From positions 1 to 33,318 of the forward strand of contig MU386047.1 in assembly GCA_022497145.1 (NCBI GenBank): a stretch of DNA of 33,318 nt, written 5' to 3'. The notes beneath the pieces are model-generated. The model had not been told where the DNA came from, made no database searches, and saw nothing but the letters and a program-made list of their open reading frames with translations. Of the stretch, positions 1 through 12,215 are shown piece by piece (position 1 is the stretch's first letter; the number at the start of each line of letters is the position of its first letter). This stretch comes from Rostrohypoxylon terebratum (lineage: Eukaryota > Ascomycota > Sordariomycetes > Xylariales > Hypoxylaceae). The position numbers and the translations under genes are program-made.

Positions 1-80
1 GGAGATCACTTCCGGCCGGTGTTTTGCCGCGATTGGTCGTAGATGTTTTCGTTTGTGGGTCTTCTTTCGAGGCTTAGTTT

Positions 81-2004
81 TCAGGATTGTGACATTATTG
101 TGTCATGATATGACAGACGGTCAGTGCAGCCTATCTGTTCAAGCCACAGCTTTACAGAAGCGACCCAGTTCTCAACAGATTGTGCGGAATCTCTAAGTTC
201 CGAGTCCTGAGTAGCTTCCTCGAGTGGAATTGCTCTCGCTGATGAATGCTCGGGATTCTCTGTAACCAATGTCTCCGCAACGTCTCTCCATGCTTGTACG
301 GCATGCCTATACCAGTTGTTGAAAACATATTCGAGTAATGCGCGATTTCCGAGGAGATGCTGTGAAGAACCGAGCGAGGACTGAGACTCAAGACTGCGTT
401 GCGTACAAAATTGCATGTAAGAAAGACAGCATCTCGCAATAAATGCCTGCGAATCTGTTGCATGCGTAAGGCCATATTCTGCGTTGTTCAGAAGATATTC
501 CTTGACAGTTTGATGTGCAAGTTGTACCAGATAGTTTTCAGATATTACAATAAAGCTAGATAATGTAAGAGAGACGTAGCTTCCATCTTCTGGACGTTTC
601 TTTGCGAAAAAGGCAGCTGTTTGGGCGTCCACCATAGTAAGTTCTGTCAGCTCTTCAAGGTTCAGAGGGCGCTCGGAATGAAGGAGCCATTGAAGGAGGA
701 CCCTCGCCGTCTTTATTTGTCCTTGGCCTTTTATGTCCTGAAATATGCGATCGTATACCTCAGATAGCTTCGATGGAAGACCATCTAGCGCTTCTTTTAA
801 TTCGGTCAACTCCTCTTTTACCCATAACAAGTCGAGAAGGCAAGCCGACAGACGAAACCTAGAATGGGTAGTTAGGATTTGAAGGAGTCTTGTAGTGATA
901 TAATTGAAAAACACGATTCATCTTACATTCCATTTGCCCTGGTTTTAACAGAGCTAGCAACCAGTTGGTGATCGCTCGCACTCAAGGGAAGCCAACGCCG
1001 ACCTCCACGGATATTCCATCGCTTTAACTCGAAGTCAATGAACCGTTCGATGTCATCAGAAATGTCTCTTATCGCATATTCCGCTTGCAAGTTGATGTTG
1101 CGACGACTGGTGCCATTATCTTCAACTATGTGAACGATTCGTTTGAGCACCCTATCGACACATTGCGAAAGACCATTTCCTCGGCTGGTGACTAATATAT
1201 GAAGGCTGGGAATTCTGATGTCGCAGAGTCACTGAATGAACTCGGCTAGCTTTTCATCTTCCGCCTTTTTGGAACTTTCGAAAGACGCGTCGCATTCGTC
1301 CAAGGCATCAATGATTATGTATGTTTGTCCTTCTCCCTCTATCAGCTTTTTCAATACGTCTAATAACTGATCATCCGAGATGCCACGTGGGGCATTCTCT
1401 TCAAACAACTGCTCTAGCTCAAGTGAGGATGTTCCTCCAGCAGGACAAAGCTGAAACAACAAAGACCGGATCAATCGGGATACGTTGCGCTTTTCGGGTT
1501 CTCTTGCGTTGAAATAATAGCCTGCAATATGGTTATTGCCTTTCAATGATTTTTGCAGATAGTCAATAATAGTCGAGCTGTCAGGTCAGTCTCATCATTA
1601 TTTTTTTTCTCGGCTAGTTTAGAACCTCAGTCATACCTCAGAACAGTCTTTCCACATCCTGCTATACCATGCAACCACAGGAAACTATCCGGTTCCTCAA
1701 GCCATGGCTTAAATCTCTTGGTATCTTGTAGTAACCACTCGCCAGTTTTTTCAACATGTCTTTGTCTTGCCTGGTTATGGTCCCAATCTAGCTGGAGGCT
1801 CTCACTCGACGATCGGTAATGCGGAAATAAAAGATGGAATAACTTCTCGCGTGTTGTACCCTCTGCCAAGTTGTTAGTGAGAGAGTAGAAAAGGGTGACT
1901 TTGTCCAACGGTTCCCCATTGTACGGCTTACCAGATTGATAGGTGTGTCCAATGTTTACAAATGAGTTGCCACTAGCCGTGATATGATAGGTATTCTTCG
2001 ACAT
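81..2004 (-). pseudogene. NACHT-domain NLR-type STAND protein, interrupted by an in-frame TGA
   Basis: Three exons can be joined: 2004-1637, 1577-927 and 858-81, with introns 1636-1578 (GTATGA...ACAG) and 926-859 (GTAAGA, branch CTAAC, CTAG). The product would be a fungal NLR-like signalling ATPase. Visible parts are a short N-terminus, the pre-NACHT segment with HVEKTGEWLL, Walker A GIAGCGKT at residues 113-120, Walker B IIIDALDECD, the HILVTSR sensor segment, and a winged-helix/helical region including LLQWLLHSERPLNLEEL. A TGA at 1231-1229 sits in frame, with NLR homology continuing on both sides, so a normal product stops at 238 residues, just after Walker B. ATG 2004 is the first in-frame Met after an upstream stop. 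No ankyrin or WD repeats are seen before the stop at 81; they may be absent or lie beyond the window edge. Such genes act in heterokaryon incompatibility or immunity-like cell death (family knowledge). It is probably a recent pseudogene; TGA readthrough or a sequence error is possible. Confidence 0.8.
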
Positions 2005-2211
2005 ATCGCGACACTGAGTCCCTATCCTAGGACTCGGACCGTTATACGTATTTTTCGAAAGTTTAGGTATTGAGCAAATTCATGTGAGGCTGCATTGAAC
2101 CCCTCAGCTGTGAAAATTAGATTATCATCATGGATGATGCCTTAGTAAGCTGGATATTTTAAATATGATTCGACAACCTGGAAAAAGCCACTGTCTACTC
2201 CTATCGGTGCG

Positions 2212-2775
2212 TTAATAGTACCTACCTAGGCACCTACCTGATAAAATCAACAGACTCGTCTCGAACAACTCAAATTCATAACGCCGGAACCGTGTCGCCA
2301 ACCCGATATACAATTCTCCATACGCCAAGTTCAACCCAATGCACATCCGAGTGCCTCGACCAAACCCCACCATGAAATGTGACAACGAATTTGCCTTACT
2401 GTCGAGCGGGGGCAGGTAATCTGCTACCTCGAGTTGCGCCGGCTCTACTTCAGGGTTTCAGAGCCAACGATAGGGATTGAATACATTGGGGTCAGGGAGC
2501 AAGACGGGGTCCAAATTGCATATGGCATATATCCATGCTCACCGATGTTCCGGGCGGGATCGCAAAGTCGCGGTACGTCCAAGCGGGGGTGCCGTAGATA
2601 CGCGGTCTACACGAGACTACTCCACTTGATTTTCGGAGGCCTTCAACGCAGCTAAGTTAGCAAGCCGAGAATTTAGATGCCGAAGTGATGGCAAAACCAA
2701 TATCTCTCACCCTCGGCGATAACTGCACTCACATATGGAAGTTTATCAAGTGCTGTCCAGGTAGGAATCTCATCC
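2212..2775 (-). pseudogene. Cytochrome P450 relic (helix J/K to heme-binding loop)
   Basis: The reverse strand holds the C-terminal third of a fungal P450 spread over several frames. In order: an IPTWTALDKLPYVSAVIAE stretch (helix J'/K region); a 59-nt intron with good signals (2710-2652, GTGAGA...GCTAACTTAG); a VVSCRPRIYGTP stretch; YRDFAIPPGTSVSMD; DPNVFNPYRWL; and the heme loop FGRGTRMCIG around 2338-2370, with the axial Cys present, followed by LNLAYGEL. Lesions include a frame shift just after the intron, a one-base shift after CHMQF, and an in-frame TGA after FNPYRWL. The reading frame runs out at a TAA at 2214-2212 without the usual P450 C-terminal strand. The N-terminal two thirds are not visible. 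The P450 class cannot be assigned, though the motif style resembles fungal secondary-metabolism P450s. Confidence 0.85.
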
Positions 2776-4308
2776 CGGACTGGAATCGTGTTGCTCATGT
2801 CAGCCCAATCTGGAGAGAACTCTGCTACTATGATGAACAACTCGTTCTTGCCTCCATCTATCCAGTGCATTCTAAACAGGTTGCGCATTAGTCAACAATT
2901 ACTAGGTAGTAACGCCAATTTGAATTCTTGGCTCTGAGAAGTGTGTAAAGTTGTCGTACCTTCCATTCTCACCACGCTGCCGTAGTGCTTCGATGGTCTC
3001 GGCGGGAAAGTTGGAAACCACTGCGAAAAACCGAGTCGATTCCTGCACTTTTACAGGTGCGCCGCCAGAGTCCGCGTAGCGAAGCGTTCGTTTTGTCTCA
3101 AGAAATTCCGGCTTCTCTCCGCTCCCTTGAATGCGCAGGACCCCATCCACATGGGCGTTGAACGCCTCCTTGCTATCCTTGTCCACGACTGTGTACTTTT
3201 CTTGATCGGGATACCACAACGTGTGCATCACTTCTTCGAAGCCGTTGCCTAAGCTTCTGAGGAAATTGATGAGGCAAAAAATCACCTCTTGTTCACTCTT
3301 CACATGGCCTGCTAGTCCTGCAGCCTCGCCACTCAAGGGCGAATCTATGGCAACCTCAGACAGGGGTGAACTAAACTCGGAGTTGGCGTTCACTTCCTCT
3401 AGGAAGTAGTCTCCTCAGATGGACTGCCAAAAAGCCAACAACCGAACTTGAGGATTACCTCCTTATTTTTCTCCTTATCATTTCCCATTCTGACGGTTTC
3501 CGAAATCCGCATGATAACTTCGCCCGTACTAGGGTTAACATAGCCTTGGACGATTCTACCGAGTCTGCCCGAAACTGACACGATGGTAACCTTGAGTTGC
3601 GTAAGTCACATATAATAGAGAGCTGTGGGACTTCAACTCACAGGGACTATGGAGTGCTTGCCGTCTTTGTCATGTTCCCATACGGATATGGACTTCCCCA
3701 AAACGCATATGAGCTCGCTGATAAGGGGCTGGCCAGGCTTGAATGGCGCGAGGTTCGCAAGGTAGCCCGTGATATTTGGCTGAGAAAGCCCGCAGGAACG
3801 TAGGCAAAATATGAGTCGCCACTGGACCGCAATCTGCCCGACAAAATGATATTTACCACAACTAGTTTCAACGTTAGTCCGTTCGTCCACATAGGTGCCA
3901 TTTTGCCGCAGTGTCTCACGGGGATTTTATCCATGGCCAGGATTTTGGCACGACTTCAAGTTCCGGCGGGTATTCCAGCGTGTCGAGCCATGCGTTATAA
4001 ACACGTCCCAGGTTTGCCGCACAATACCAAGCAAAACTAGGTTCGTTTGAAAGAATGAGCACATTGTCTTCATCTAGGTTTTGCTTTTCGGCGATAGCCT
4101 TCATTTGATCGAGTGGGTACAGATCCCAAAACTTTTGACTTGCATCAGGTGTTCCGTTATCGACGTCAATGCCAACCCACTTGACCTTGAGATGATCTAG
4201 GTCAGTCTGTTTGAGATAAAGGGATGTTCTCTTTCGGTGAAGATAATGGAGACTTTGCTTGGTGAGCTTGATCAACCTGGATTTCTCGGCTGGATTTGGT
4301 TGGGACAT
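2673..4308 (-). CDS. Hypothetical protein with a C-terminal PD-(D/E)XK nuclease-like domain
   Basis: The five-exon model is 4308-3920, 3861-3642, 3590-3459, 3396-2960 and 2871-2673, and all phases agree, giving 458 residues. Introns are 58, 51, 62 and 88 nt; the first (GTGAGA, CTAAC, CTAG) and fourth (GTACGA, TGACTAAT, TTTAG) are strong. The third (GTAATC...TAGAG) is weaker, and if it is not spliced the protein ends at 3399. Residues 1-247 are of unrecognised fold. Residues 275-380 show an E282, D331 (HVDGVL), E347-T-K349 and Q365 order typical of PD-(D/E)XK restriction-fold nucleases, followed by an ELFIIVAEF strand. The last exon then reads into IPTWTALDKLPY, which is P450-like, so the C-terminus is probably chimeric. 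It lies head-to-tail with the broken NLR. Nuclease activity is inference from motif order only. ATG 4308 is the first plausible Met of the well-formed frame. Confidence 0.5.
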
Positions 4309-5184
4309 TACGGAATATGTTTTTGTAGATTGTGATGGGGAGTATTTGCAAGGCAAAAGATCCGTTGGAGGGGGTAGGTCCGTAAGGTTGTAATAATATA
4401 AGACTAGATACCTAGTACAAGTATCCAAGATCTCCACAACCAAGATCAAGCATTAAATCTTTTTCCACAATACAGCATCATATCTTTCTCCAATATTCTT
4501 CGATACCACCTGGAACATGATGTAGTAGTAATGTTCTCAGGGAGGTGCAGCGGTCCAACCATCGGATCCATGGATGGATCCAACGACAGGGCTGACCCGC
4601 TAACTAAGCCCCCACCGACTCTCGATAAAGTACCCACCTAGGACCTAGGTATGCACGGATCTCTTCCAACAATTGCAAATTACGCCCGAATATTCAACTT
4701 CCTTTGCTAGCCCGGGCTGGAGGTATATCGTTGATCGCAAGATGCTACGGAATCAATACTAATAGGTACTTAGGTAGAAGCAATAGGCCATATTACACCA
4801 AGCGGGTATATCGTCCGCGTCGATGCCTAGTGGGCTAGGTCATATTTTTCCCCCAAGTATGACAATCGACACTTCCATGTAAGGTGCTTGGAGTTGGGGA
4901 AGGAAAGGGGAAAGGGGGAGGGAGGATAAGCACAGCTCAATAAAAATCTCCGATTTATTTCACTTTTCTGGTCTATTAAGTAGGAGTACCTTGGTAGCTA
5001 CAAGATTCAAGTCCTAATGAGTCTTCGCAGCGAACCTGTTATTCTTTGACCGCATACCTAACCGCGACTGAATGCGATCGTCAAACTATTCATGAATCAA
5101 CGCGACTCAACGCAACCTAGCCTGCTAACTAGAACGCCGTGGTAATACATGCGGCTTAAAAGTAAACCCCTCATCTCGATTTCC
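4309..5184. other. Intergenic, 3' of SPT6 and 5' of the nuclease-like gene
   Basis: No convincing coding frame was found. The stretch holds the upstream region of the minus-strand gene starting at 4308 and the 3' flank of SPT6. It contains CCTAGG-type short repeats (4637-4650 and a related TACTTAGGTAG near 4768) and a near-palindromic GGATCC-bounded block around 4564-4581. Confidence 0.6.
4637..4650. repeat. CCTAGGA heptamer repeat (two units)
   Basis: CCTAGGA followed by CCTAGGT. It is one of several intergenic occurrences of the same palindromic-core motif (compare 10241 and 12216). Confidence 0.7.
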
Positions 5185-8100
5185 TCATCTCCGCATATGC
5201 TGAAGTTTGCTGATCTCGCTGTTGAACCTGAGCTTGAAGCCGTTGCACAGAGCGATCATGTGGGGGTATTGAGCTTGCTTCATCTCAAAGGCGTGAGGTA
5301 CCACTTTGACGTCCCACATGTTGATGGGCGAGCTCCGGCTGGCCTTGAAGCACAGGAAGAAGTAACCGGCGCGCTTAGGGTTGATGCAGAACCGGTACAT
5401 GGAGCGGTTCGGATTGGCATCAGCGTAGGTAGTGAGCCATTTTTCTATTATTCGAATTAGTATTACTCGGTTTCCATAGCACATTACGTGTGTTCAAATG
5501 CTTACCAGTGTCGGCAACGCTACCCCTACTGAACTTCTCGTGGCCTATCATTTCGTCCACCTTCTTAGCCATGGCCTTAACGTGTTCCACGATAAGTTCA
5601 TCCAAATCCGTGTACGTGTATTTACCACCGATACGGAGAGTCTTTCCGACCGAGAACTCGGTTTCTTTCTGGAGTTCGAGAACGTCGATGTGTTGATAAA
5701 CACCATCTGCGACTTTCCACGTAACTGTGAGGTGGTCATTTCCTTTCGAGGAGGGCCGAATAACCACGTCGCCAGAAGACTGAGAACCAAGGAATTCCTC
5801 TGCTTGGGTAGAGTTGAACGGCTTAAATAGGGGGTGTTTGATAACCCGCTGGGTACGACCGGTGACCTTGTCTTTCTCCCGCAAGGCTTCTTTGTCGTCG
5901 TCCTCAAGTCTAAAATCCCATGTTCCACGGTCGTGATCATTGTGCTTTTTATATGGTCGTCGCAACGCATCCTCGCGTAACGTAAGCTTTGCTAAGAATT
6001 CTTTACGGTTGAGGTCTATTATCTTGGCTTGGACAGTCTGATTGACGTGGATCACATCTCTGATGGACATGTTGCTTCTGTGACTGACCTCATGGGCTTC
6101 GATCCGGCCTTCAATACCACAGTCGAGCTTGGCGATGGCAAAGTCATCTTTGACAAGACGCAGATTGACTGGGATAATCATGCCTTCGGCGAGAGAGTCC
6201 TTAGTTTCGCCCGTGAACATCGTAAATATTTGATCCGTGCTCAAAGTGGAATAAGGATGACGAAGCTCTTCGTAGGGAACCTGCAGCTCCGCTCTGATAG
6301 TCTCCAGAGTAGCGCGCTTCCTTTGGTTATACCTAGACTCCAGCTGTTCGGCATATTCTTCTAGGATGAGCTCGTTCACCTTTTCCTGCTCGTCTTCTCT
6401 AAAGAGTTTGCGGACTACGGCGCCGGCTCCATTCTCATCGATTTCAGCTTTGACGTCCTCTTCGTCTAACTCAAGGGCATCTCCCGCCATCTTACGACCA
6501 AGTTCATAATCCTCAGGGTGTACACGGGTGTTATCTAGTGGCTCTGATGTAGGATTAGTAGCATCGTATTCGATGTAAAGGAAACTGGCACAGTTGTTCC
6601 ATACTCGAGGGCCGACAACTGGCAACTTGTTGTTATCTGGGTCGCCAACAAGTTCGTCTCTCGAGGTGACTACCCCGCCATTGCTGTTGATAGCCTTGAT
6701 AACGCTCGTCGCCTTGCGGGGACCCAAGCCGGCAACATAGGGCAGTAGATTGGCGGTGTACGCGTCGTTGACAGCTTCGTTGATATCAACACCACAGAGA
6801 TTCACCATGTCTACCATTGACGTCTCCAGGTGTTTGAGTAGTTTATCTTGAGGGAGGAGATGCTGGCACGGGTTGAATACTAGAGAGGTTATGTCTTTCC
6901 CAAGTGCTGCGTATTCTTTCATCGGGTTTTGGAGATATCTCGCTAAAGCAACACAGTAACGGGTGTTGGCACTCAGGGTTGGGTGGTCGGTTTGTGCCCG
7001 AGGACTGTCTTTGTAAAGCCTTGCGACTTCATCATTGACAACCACAACATCTAGTAACTCGCTGGTGGATTCGCGACCATTCGATTCTATGAACTCGGTT
7101 GTGAGGTTCTTTTCGTTGATGATGCTCTCCACATCACGAACCAGTCGATGAGTGTCGGTCGAGAAACCGCTGATACCGATGACATCTGGTTTTCTGCGCT
7201 CAACCAATTCGACGAAAGCCTTACGTTGCGTCTCATCGCGAGCTAGATTTCCAAATTTCCCGTGTTCGATGGCCCGTCCATCCTCTTCGACCCAGACCCA
7301 GAACACTGGATCTCGAGCCGGATCACCCATGCCGTTGGATAAGGCCAGTACACGCGGGGTTGTTCCCAACATCATGCCCTTCGGCTTATAGGGTGCTTGG
7401 TCAAGTCTCTTAGAATATTCCTCGCGACAAAACTTCAGGAGCTCTTCTTGGCAAGCTGTTCGTAACGAATCTTTGACTCCCTTGGCTATTACCCTCTCAA
7501 GCTTGGTGAAGGCCAGATCTAACACCTTTTTGCGTTCTTCGTTCCACGCATCTGCTAGTTCGCTGTAGTTGTCCGATATGAATTCGCCCTGTAGTTGACG
7601 TCGGAAGTCTTTCTCGTTTTGGAGTCGGAGCTTGACCTCGATCAGACCTTCTTCTTCGGCCTTCATCATCTTCAGAAACAGTTCGGGTCGGCGCGCGAGA
7701 TCGCTGATAGTCTGGTTGATGAGGTATTTGATCTCGTAATACGGATGCGACTCGTCTATTCTCCGGAGTCCTTTTTCCGTGCGGTAGCAGCTGACCTCGC
7801 CATTCATATAGAAGGCTTGCCTGAAATGCTTCCGCATCCTCGGACTTACAAATAACTCCTCAGCGTACATGTACCTCGCTTGGGACAAGACCTGATCGCC
7901 AGTTGGAAAATCGCTGTCAGTAAGACTATCTGCAAGATCGATCGGTAGGCTCGGCTCATCGTCGGACACGACTTTCTGGCCCTCGCGGAGAGCATTCTGC
8001 GCTAACCTATCAGGAGAGATGCCCATTGCTTTCACGAACTTGTAAACGTTGCTTCCGCGAATACGCTCGAAAATGGAGCCTTTTGCGCCAGGTCGCTTCT

Positions 8101-9645
8101 TGCCCTTAGCAACTCCGTTCGCTGCTGCGACATCCTTGAGTTGGGCGGCGTATTGGAAATTGATATAGTCTTGCATGTCCTGAAGTTCCTCCATCGTAAT
8201 GGCTCGACTGAGCATCTCAGGAATCATATCATCATTCACGTTGGCGAATTGCTTGAGATTATCGTAAGTTTTCTCAAGCACGCTTCGCTTCTCGAACAAA
8301 GACCGATACTTGATGTCCAATTCGTGGATGCGCCACAGATCATCCTGCGTCAGTAGCTTCTCTGCTTCGATGATGTACTCCGGTGCTTCAGGGTCGTTGC
8401 GGTGTTCGGGATTTCTGACCTTACGGGCATCGATGAGGTAATCCTTGCGGTGCTGGAAGATGTAGGGCACTTCGAGGCCCTCGAGAACAAAGTACTCGAG
8501 CACTTTACCAACGGATTTCTGGAAGGGGCCGTGCATGTCGCTAGAAAGCTGCTTCTTTGGCCACATTAAGTCTGCGATCCATTGCATCTCTTCTTTTAAT
8601 TGCTCGCCTTGGATGCTAAAGTGTTCGAAGGGTTTGCGATCGAGCTGGAATCTCTCTGGTTCATCAGTGAAGCGGATGGCGTTGTCTTCATCAGTTAGGA
8701 GTTTCTCGGCCAGCTGCGATGGCTCGAAAACATCCTTGAGCTCGAGAGTTTGCTCTTCTCTCTGTCGTTCATCTTCCTCTTCCTCTTCATCCAGAGCCCA
8801 TTGGTAATCTTCTCCATTTCCGAAGATTGCCTCCATATCTTCCAGGGCATCTTTATCAAGCCCAGCACGGTCAACTATACGACCAGCTATACCCTTGTCC
8901 CGCGGACGAGCAACCTCCATATCCTCCATCTGTCGTTGGCGCTCATCTTCATCCTCGGGGTCGTCTTCGATAATGAAGTCGGCAAACTCGTCGGCGGCGG
9001 CGCGGTGACTGGGACGTCCATATGGACGATCATCGACAGGTTCATCATCTTCATCGGAAAATATTTCATCAAGGCCACGTCGTTCGTTTCCACGGGAATC
9101 CTCGTCGCGGTGACCACGCTTAAGCCGTTTGTAGCCCTAACCAATTGTTAGAAAGGGGGTGCTTGTATAGAGTGAAACAATGCATCGTACCTGAGATGGT
9201 TGCTTGCGTTCCCAACCAGGAGCGTTCTCTCCGATTAGATCAAGATCTTCTTCGTCTAACTGAGCTTCTTCCTCGCGTTCTTGTCTTCTCTTTCGCTTTC
9301 GTCGTTTACGACGCTCGTCCTCGTCCTCAACCATGTCATCATCTTCATCATCTTCGTCGACGATGAAGCCTTCACGAATCTGTCGACAGATAGTTAGCCA
9401 TTGTAAACAGACTTTAATCCAAGTTGTTAACATAGAAAAGTGGAAGCGCATGGGGTGTTATGTACCTTCCGTGCTTCTTCTTCGTCGTCATCGTCGTCAT
9501 CTTCCTCGCTCGAATCATCTATGTCCTGATCTCGAGTGCGGGTTCTCTCTCGAGCTTCGCCGGTCTCCTCGTCAAATGATTCGTCATCTTCCTCATCATC
9601 CAACTCGGCCTCCCCTACAATCAAATCTCTCATGGAGTTACTCAT
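5185..9645 (-). CDS. spt6: Transcription elongation factor SPT6
   Basis: Four exons: 9645-9466, 9379-9191, 9136-5506 and 5444-5185. Introns are 86, 54 and 61 nt with clean GTACAT/GTACGA/GTAAGC donors and TAG or CAG acceptors. They give 1419 residues, a normal length for fungal SPT6. SPT6 is a nuclear histone chaperone that travels with RNA polymerase II and restores nucleosomes. Domains in order: an acidic N-terminus of Asp/Glu runs with a basic RRKRRKRKRR patch (about 1-250), a helix-turn-helix/core region, a YqgF-like RNase H fold (about 735-850), tandem HhH (GLGPRKATSVIKAINSNGG, about 900-960), an S1 domain (GMIIPVNLRLVKDDFAIAKL, about 1145-1220), and the tandem SH2 region, whose second half is completed by the last exon. 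The start is ATG 9645 with A at -3; a second Met at residue 5 is possible. The C-terminus ends soon after the SH2 fold. Identification is secure. Confidence 0.97.
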
Positions 9646-10240
9646 ATTGGCAGGACGCGTGATGGAAAAGAAAGAGGCGTGATTTCACATCCAACAGGCG
9701 AGAAGAGAATTGCGATGCGCGCAGTTCGATTGTGGCGATTGTGGCAATTCGTAGGAGATTTTTAAATTAGGAGAAGATGAATGAATCGTTAAAAGTTCGG
9801 TCTGCAGATACAGCAGGCAATTAAAAAGTCGATGAGAAATAATAGAAGAAGGTGGGAAGGTTGAAGAAAGATCAAAAGTTGAAATTCCCTTAGCCTTGGG
9901 GAAAGCTAAGTACGAAGTACGAAATAACCTTGTCAGCTAATGATGGTGGAAACCTTGAAGAGTAGAAATTTGAATCGCGTTAATCAGTATGCAGTACCGC
10001 CCGTAGTACCTACCTAGTACCGGCCTAGCTGGCCAGCCTCGCGATTAGGGTGGTTGCTAGGTGCTAAGCCTCAACTAGACAAGGGACAAAATGGTAGGCA
10101 AGCCACAGGCGGCTGTTCAATGTTCACGCAAGTGGGGCAATACCTAGGTGAGGTGATTATGTAAATTATCTAGAGTTTATTAGGTGCGACCGACGCATCT
10201 TCAATCGATCCTTGAATTCATCCATCGGATATCATTCATA

Positions 10241-10261
10241 CCTAGGACCTAGGACCTAGGT
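10241..10261. repeat. Tandem CCTAGGA repeat (three units)
   Basis: Three consecutive copies of the heptamer, the last reading CCTAGGT. The core CCTAGG is palindromic, so the repeat reads similarly on both strands. Confidence 0.8.
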
Positions 10262-12215
10262 ACATACTAGATAAGCACCGTAGAAAGATCGAATCGGCAT
10301 ACTAACTCGAACATCGGTTCGACAATCATCCTAATACTTACAGTAGTATAATCAGGTATAATGTCAACCTGCTGATTTCCTAGTCGATTATCGGTTTTCC
10401 AAAAAGTACAAAAATCACCTAGTTATTTTGAGATATCACGAAGAGCTTGACATTAAGCATCCACGAGGCTCACCATGTTGCATGTCTAACCCAGGCACTT
10501 TTAGACGGACATATCCCGCTGAGCCGCGTTGCATGGCCGGTATGTGCAAGTACATATTATATACTAAACCTATATTCTGATAGAGTTCTGGGAGCCAACG
10601 GCCAGTCTCTCAGTCCTTCAAGTTGAGAAAATAAGTTGAAAAATTTAACATGATACATCACATCAGACTGTCTGCAAGACTTTGACTCTAAAACCTGAAC
10701 AGACCGAGGGGTATAGTGAATCTAGAGCTTCAGGGGGGAGCAGATGGATAGGTAACTACTTCAAGTCAGAAGGATGCACCAGCCCCTAAACGTTTCGTAT
10801 GATATAAATGAAAAGAATTGCCACTTCTCGTTACTTGTCTACCTGGTAGGAGCTTGAGTTATTATAAATTTATAATAAGGTCAACATGTGGCGTTGTACT
10901 ATGTAGTGGAAGTGTGTGGAATAAAAAAGGGGGTATAAGGTATCGGTTCTTTTTGATATGGACTTTGAGAGCTATGGACAATGCCACAATGGAACATGCA
11001 TACATATATGGATGATGTACACATCCAATGTACGGGTATCTATTGTATCTATTGGGTTGCATCCCACGTTTTGAGCTATTGATTCACGATATATTGCGAC
11101 TCTGCGTAAATGATATGGATTCAACGTTGTCCGACCCATCATTTACCTGCGTCCTGACACCATGTACTAGTAGTAGTAATGGTAATGTGCGTATGGTTAT
11201 CTTAAGTCTTATGGACATCTGGACATAGTATCATGGATGTACTTACCTGTATCGAGTAATTCGGTTCAAGGTTGCTTCCCGTATGTATTGAATTTTGTTG
11301 TATTTGTACCTTCCCACATTTACATGTATCCAGCGCAGTAAAAGGTTGAGCCCCGCGGTCCCCGCTACGCTGGATGCTAGGTTAAGTATGTACAAGTACT
11401 GGCTGTACCCTCTACATTCCTAGCGCCATAATTGTAGCGATGACTAGCTGTATCGTTTACACTAAAAGCTAAAGCCATTAATAGTGGAAGGTTGAAACAT
11501 GAATAGCGCCATCGACTTCCGAGTTGAGCCTTGAGACCTAATCGCAACCAACTTCTTCCACTCTTCCACTTACATCAAGTCTGTAAACGCTTTGAACTAT
11601 GTAGGCATAACGATGTCGTTTCATATCTCAAATACCCCCATGCAACAGCCTCCCTTCCTTACCATATACCTACTAGGTAGTATTTCTTATAATGTTGCTA
11701 CGTATTACGTATGCGTGTGTGGTTTAACACAGTAACACCGTGGTGGCATTGGGTTCCTTCACTCCTCTGTCTTAGACAAGCCTTTGCCACTTTTGCGATC
11801 CGTTCCTTCAAAGCTACCTACATTAGACATATTGCGACGACTCCTCTTATATCGCTGAGCGCTCTAGCTGCTCTATTGGGGTTTCGTACAGTTTTCGTCT
11901 TCAGATACAGATACTCTTCTTGCAAATATTGTCCTTGGCTTCTTGTGGTTGTATATGCAACCGCCAACCAGAAATATTTGGAAGCCCAAAGCCAATCATC
12001 CCGTCTTCCTGGTAATCTTTACCCATGTATACGTAGAATCTATTGATTTTACTGCATACATCTGCATGTAAGAAGTGATGAAATAGAGCTTCTCGGCCGA
12101 TTGACAACGCAACTTGTCTTGTTAGACATATATTGAGCTCTGGGGTCTTTGACGCTCAAGCTTTCACCTATTCACTTGATAGGTATTATGTATTTGAATT
12201 TTCGGGGTTCTTTAT

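Noticed and set aside
2005..2060. In-frame leader upstream of the NLR start reads SKNTYN, echoing SKNTYH at the start of the protein
   Set aside because: There is no upstream in-frame ATG, and the resemblance covers only about six residues. It may be a short duplication but is too weak to report.
4564..4581. Near-palindrome bounded by two GGATCC sites
   Set aside because: Short and imperfect, with no repeat elsewhere in the window. Probably chance.
10310..10335. B-box-like GGTTCGA suggesting a tRNA
   Set aside because: The following bases do not fit the B box, and no cloverleaf or A box could be drawn.
11711..12046. 111-codon plus-strand frame with hydrophobic stretches
   Set aside because: It lies in AT-rich intergenic DNA with no domain, no supporting context and overlapping frames on the other strand.
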